A stretch of DNA of 23,344 bases from Rhodospirillaceae bacterium (GTDB taxonomy: Bacteria; Pseudomonadota; Alphaproteobacteria; Rhodospirillales; Rhodospirillaceae): contig JAFGWD010000034.1 of assembly GCA_016937315.1 (NCBI GenBank), positions 1 through 23,344 on the forward strand. The letters are read 5' to 3'. The notes below the pieces were generated by a model that made no database searches, was not told the origin of the DNA, and saw only the letters and a program-made list of their open reading frames with translations. Position numbers and translations under genes: made by a program. The first letter of the stretch is position 1. Each line of letters starts with the position of its first letter. Of this stretch, positions 21,501 through 23,344 are shown in pieces.

Positions 21501-21742
21501 GCCTGCGCCCGATCATCATGACGTCCCTGGCTTTTGTTCTGGGGGTGACGCCCCTTGCCATCGCCAACGGTGCTGGCTCGGGAAGTCAAAACGCGATTGG
21601 CGTTGGCGTCATGGGCGGCATGATCTCAGCCACCCTTCTCGCGATCTTCTTCGTCCCCGTTTTTTTCATCGTGATCTCCAAGCTTTTTGGGCATGCCCCA
21701 AAGCGGGTCACCATTTCCTCTCTTGGCTCGGACAACGCATAA
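18596..21742 (+). CDS. RND efflux pump, HAE1 family (AcrB/MexB type)
   Basis: A 1048-aa inner-membrane trimeric drug/proton antiporter, full length for the HAE1 family. The N-terminus MISKFFIDRPVFAWVIAISI is diagnostic and TM1 follows. Periplasmic porter and docking domains occupy about 30-335 and 560-870. TM4 contains the proton-relay pair Asp408-Asp409 (GLLVDDAIVVVENV, matching AcrB D407/D408). In the second half LTTVGLAAKNAILIVEFAKE contains the conserved TM10 Lys. Twelve membrane helices fit the pattern. Porter-loop features typical of multidrug pumps (for example GAPAVEGQPLNVTI) favour drug rather than heavy-metal (HME) transport. There is no clear Shine-Dalgarno sequence (GTGTCCCCAG before ATG), so translation is probably coupled to the adaptor gene. 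The stop overlaps the next gene's start by one base. Confidence 0.96.
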   Translation: MISKFFIDRPVFAWVIAISIMFAGVLSISSLPIEQYPRIAPPSVVISASYPGASAKTLEDTVTQVIEQKMNGIDYFRYMSSTSDSAGNVNITLTFEPEADPDIAQVQVQNKLQLATPLLPQEVQQQGITVAKAAKSFLMVVGFVSTDGSMNQGDIEDYVASNIIDPISRINGIGDTTLFGRQHAMRVWLDPNKMNSFGVTTADVTAAIEAENATVSAGQLGGAPAVEGQPLNVTIIAQQRLETADAFGNILIRVNTDGSRLLLKDVARIEIGSESYDTASRFNRMPSAGMALKLSSGANALDTADTVRAKLAELQKFFPPNLEIRYPYDTTPFVKLSIEEVAKTLIEAILLVVAVMYLFLQNVRATIIPTIAVPVVLLGTFGIMAAMGFTINTLTMFGLVLAIGLLVDDAIVVVENVERVMSEEGLPPRAATRKSMDQVSGALIGIALVLSAVFVPMAFMTGSTGAIYRQFSLTMVSAMVLSVVVALVLTPALCATLLKPVEKGHVHQSGGFFGWFNRGFDSARRHYRIAVRGSVRRTGPFLAAYAVILIGLGILFVRLPTAFLPDEDQGLLFAQVTMPPGTPREKTLETLKKVEDYFLNEEKENVRGMMAVLGYNFAGSGQNSAMAFIDLQDWSQRTRPDQKSDQISARAMQRFASMREARIFAFQPPSVAELGNASGFDFQLIDRGGVGHETLLNARNMLLGMAARNPSVTAVRPNGLEDTPQYKVTIDRQKAKALGLSISDINNTLSSAWGSSYVNDFNDKGRVKKVYVQADAPYRMVPDDINLWYVRGSSGTMAPFSSFTTSTWTTGAAQLERYNGLASMEVLGSAAPGKSSGDAMSAMEEMATKLPPGIGYDWTGLSYEERLAGSQAPMLYAISLIVVFLCLAALYESWSIPFSVMLVVPLGIIGAVLAATLRGLSNDVYFQVGLLTTVGLAAKNAILIVEFAKELHDGGRPLMGAVIEAAQQRLRPIIMTSLAFVLGVTPLAIANGAGSGSQNAIGVGVMGGMISATLLAIFFVPVFFIVISKLFGHAPKRVTISSLGSDNA

Positions 21743-23181
21743 TGCCGGGAACATCAAAGATCAGAAACGCGCTGCTTTGCGCGACAATCGTCGGCTTGGT
21801 TTCCGGGTGTTCCCTGATCCCGGACATGACCACACCAGCCATGCCGGTCGCCAAAACTTGGCCACAAGGACCGGCCTATGACTCCTCAAAAACAAAACCG
21901 CAAGAGGACATCGCAGACTTAGGGTGGAACGCCGTGTTTCAGTCACCTCAGCTGCAACACTTGATAACCACCGCCGTTCAGAACAACCGCGACTTGCGGA
22001 TTGCTGCTCTCCGCGTTGAGTCCGCCCGAGCCGCGTATCAGATCACTGAATCCGACCTGTACCCCCAAATCAACGGCACGGGGTCAAGAACCCGTTCGCG
22101 GACACCGGCGGAGTTGTCCTCAAGCGGACGAGCCATAACGGCAAGCCAGTATTCGGTCGGGGTTGGCGTGACTGCCTTCGAACTGGATTTCTTTGGTCGC
22201 CTACGCAGCCTTGAAACCCAAGCCCTTGAAGCCTTTCTCGCCACCAAGGAAGCTCAAATCGACGCCCAAATCGCACTGGTCGCCGAAGTCGCCAATGCCT
22301 GGTTGACCTTGCAGGCAGATAACCGCCAGTTACGCCTCACCAAGGAAACCTTGGCTTCACGGCAAGCGTCTCTTGACCTCACCACAGCCCGCTTCCGCAA
22401 TGGCGTCGCCACACAATTGGATATCGCTCAAGCACGAACCGCCTTAGAAACCGCACGAGTCAATCTCGCCATGTATACCCGTGCCGTCGCACAAGACCGC
22501 AATGCTCTGGAAATTCTGGTCTGCACTCCCCTGCAGGACGCGGATGTTGCCGATCTCGACGCTCCGTTTACGGACGTTGTCACGGTGCCAGAGATTGGCG
22601 TTTCGTCTGAAGTCCTGCTGCGCCGCCCTGACATTCGCGAGGCAGAACATCAACTCCGAGCCGCAAATGCCAATATTGGCGCGGCGCGGGCGGCGTTTTT
22701 CCCGTCCATTTCGCTGACTGGGAATTTAGGCGTCGCAAGCACAAAACTGGGCAGTCTGTTCGAAGGCGCGTCACGATCATGGTCGTTCGGACCAGAGATT
22801 TCGGTGCCGATTTTCACTGCGGGTCGCAACCAGGCCAACCTTGATGTGGCCAAGGCGGACCGGGATATTGCCGTCGCAACATACGAAAAAGCCATTCAGA
22901 CCGCGTTCAAGGAAGTTGCCAACGCGCTGGCCGCACGCAAGACGATGATCGACCAACTCGACGCGCAAAAGAACTTAGTCGCATCCAGCCAAGACTCTCT
23001 TGACTTGTCACAAGCGCGGTATGATCGGGGGATTTCCAGCTATCTCGATGTTCTGGATTCACAGCGGTCACTCTATTCCGCGCAACAGACTCAGATTGAC
23101 CTCGAACGCGCACAACTGACCAATCTGGTCGGGCTGTACAAGGCTCTGGGCGGCGGCATCACATCATCCGATGCCCCCTGA
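21742..23181 (+). CDS. Outer-membrane efflux lipoprotein, NodT/OprM family (TolC superfamily)
   Basis: A 479-aa trimeric outer-membrane channel component. The signal peptide ends in the lipobox LVSGC, with Cys23 lipidated. Two repeated OEP halves are seen: about 60-255 and 280-470. Typical motifs are AVFQSPQLQHLITTAVQNNR-DLRIA near the start, AFELDFFGRLRSLETQALEA (about residues 147-166), LLRRPDIREAEHQLRAANAN-IGAARAAFFPSISLTG (about 292-327), and the repeat helix SQARYDRGISSYLDVLDSQRSLY in the second half. The ATG shares its A with the pump stop codon (TAATG), so translation is coupled. It completes a three-gene adaptor-pump-channel operon. A hairpin lies after the stop. Confidence 0.95.
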   Translation: MPGTSKIRNALLCATIVGLVSGCSLIPDMTTPAMPVAKTWPQGPAYDSSKTKPQEDIADLGWNAVFQSPQLQHLITTAVQNNRDLRIAALRVESARAAYQITESDLYPQINGTGSRTRSRTPAELSSSGRAITASQYSVGVGVTAFELDFFGRLRSLETQALEAFLATKEAQIDAQIALVAEVANAWLTLQADNRQLRLTKETLASRQASLDLTTARFRNGVATQLDIAQARTALETARVNLAMYTRAVAQDRNALEILVCTPLQDADVADLDAPFTDVVTVPEIGVSSEVLLRRPDIREAEHQLRAANANIGAARAAFFPSISLTGNLGVASTKLGSLFEGASRSWSFGPEISVPIFTAGRNQANLDVAKADRDIAVATYEKAIQTAFKEVANALAARKTMIDQLDAQKNLVASSQDSLDLSQARYDRGISSYLDVLDSQRSLYSAQQTQIDLERAQLTNLVGLYKALGGGITSSDAP

Positions 23182-23190
23182 TAACCCTTC

Positions 23191-23222
23191 AGGCGACGTG
23201 TGAGGTTCCTTGCATGTCGCCT
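23191..23222 (+). terminator. Hairpin after the efflux operon
   Basis: AGGCGAC (23191-23197) pairs with GTCGCCT (23216-23222) around an 18-nt loop, starting 9 bp after the stop. TTCCTTC follows, a weak U-tract. It is likely the operon's transcript end but not a strong intrinsic terminator. Confidence 0.5.
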
Positions 23223-23344
23223 TCCTTCACAGAAAAACAACTCAAAAGAGGAATTGCTTTAGGACGTAAACTCATAAATCCCGCCGGTTGCGCCGGAGCG
23301 ATTTCGTTCGTCCGAACAGGAGAAAAGCGTAGACCGTAGCGGGG
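23223..23344. other. Right-edge intergenic sequence, unresolved
   Basis: No ORF is supported in the last 122 bp. They contain short inverted repeats (CCGG-TTGCG-CCGG near 23284-23296; GTTCG-TC-CGAAC near 23308-23319). The last bases, CGTAGCGGGG, also occur at 9563-9572 between proX and proW. Too little is present to say whether this is a repeat element or the leader of a gene beyond the window. Confidence 0.35.

Noticed and set aside
23223..23344. Possible end of an insertion sequence at the right edge
   Set aside because: Only short inverted repeats are visible, with no transposase frame and no matching second end in the window, so it is left unresolved.

Overview
The window looks like chromosomal DNA of an alphaproteobacterium, most plausibly a Rhodospirillales-type organism of moderate GC. 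The support is the linked glnB-glnA pair, an adenylylatable type I glutamine synthetase, a GG-N10-GC sigma-54 promoter in front of glnB, and alphaproteobacterial-style chemoreceptors. The genus cannot be fixed from sequence alone. No IS element, CRISPR array, tRNA or rRNA gene was seen.

Layout. 1-572: 3' part of a PepD-type dipeptidase (+). 579-4452, minus strand: a membrane-anchored protein of unknown function, the 23S rRNA methyltransferase rlmJ and an sCache chemoreceptor. 4675-5142: an XRE-type regulator (-). 5143-5622: a gene-free stretch with traces of a broken small secreted-protein gene. 5623-7311: a second chemoreceptor with a four-helix-bundle sensor (+). 7369-10610: the minus-strand proX-proW-proV glycine betaine/proline uptake operon. 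11097-11471: a cysteine-free ArsR-type regulator. 11750-13663: glnB-glnA. 13993-15451: two related EF-hand proteins. 15818-16296: a cold-shock protein followed by a 50-residue basic protein. 16537-17190 (-) and 17408-23181 (+): a TetR repressor divergent from a complete tripartite RND efflux operon (lipoprotein adaptor, HAE1 pump, NodT-type outer-membrane factor).

How the parts work together. The RND system is self-contained: a perfect 19-bp palindrome covers the predicted -10 box of the pump operon, so the adjacent TetR protein probably represses it there. glnB and glnA form the PII/glutamine synthetase nitrogen-control module, with predicted sigma-70-like and sigma-54 promoters in tandem and a strong RNA hairpin between the genes. 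proXWV is an osmoprotectant importer, with palindromes separating the binding-protein gene from the membrane genes. The two chemoreceptors lie on either side of the XRE regulator; the minus-strand one has two CRP-like sites and an attenuator-like hairpin upstream.

The least conventional part is 13.7-15.5 kb. Two paralogous serine/threonine-rich EF-hand proteins follow glnA. One has four canonical calcium loops and the other keeps only the last. Each has a hairpin just before its ribosome-binding site. Other points worth checking are the DPAY motif in RlmJ where DPPY is expected, and the frameshifted signal-peptide ORF at 5281-5482.
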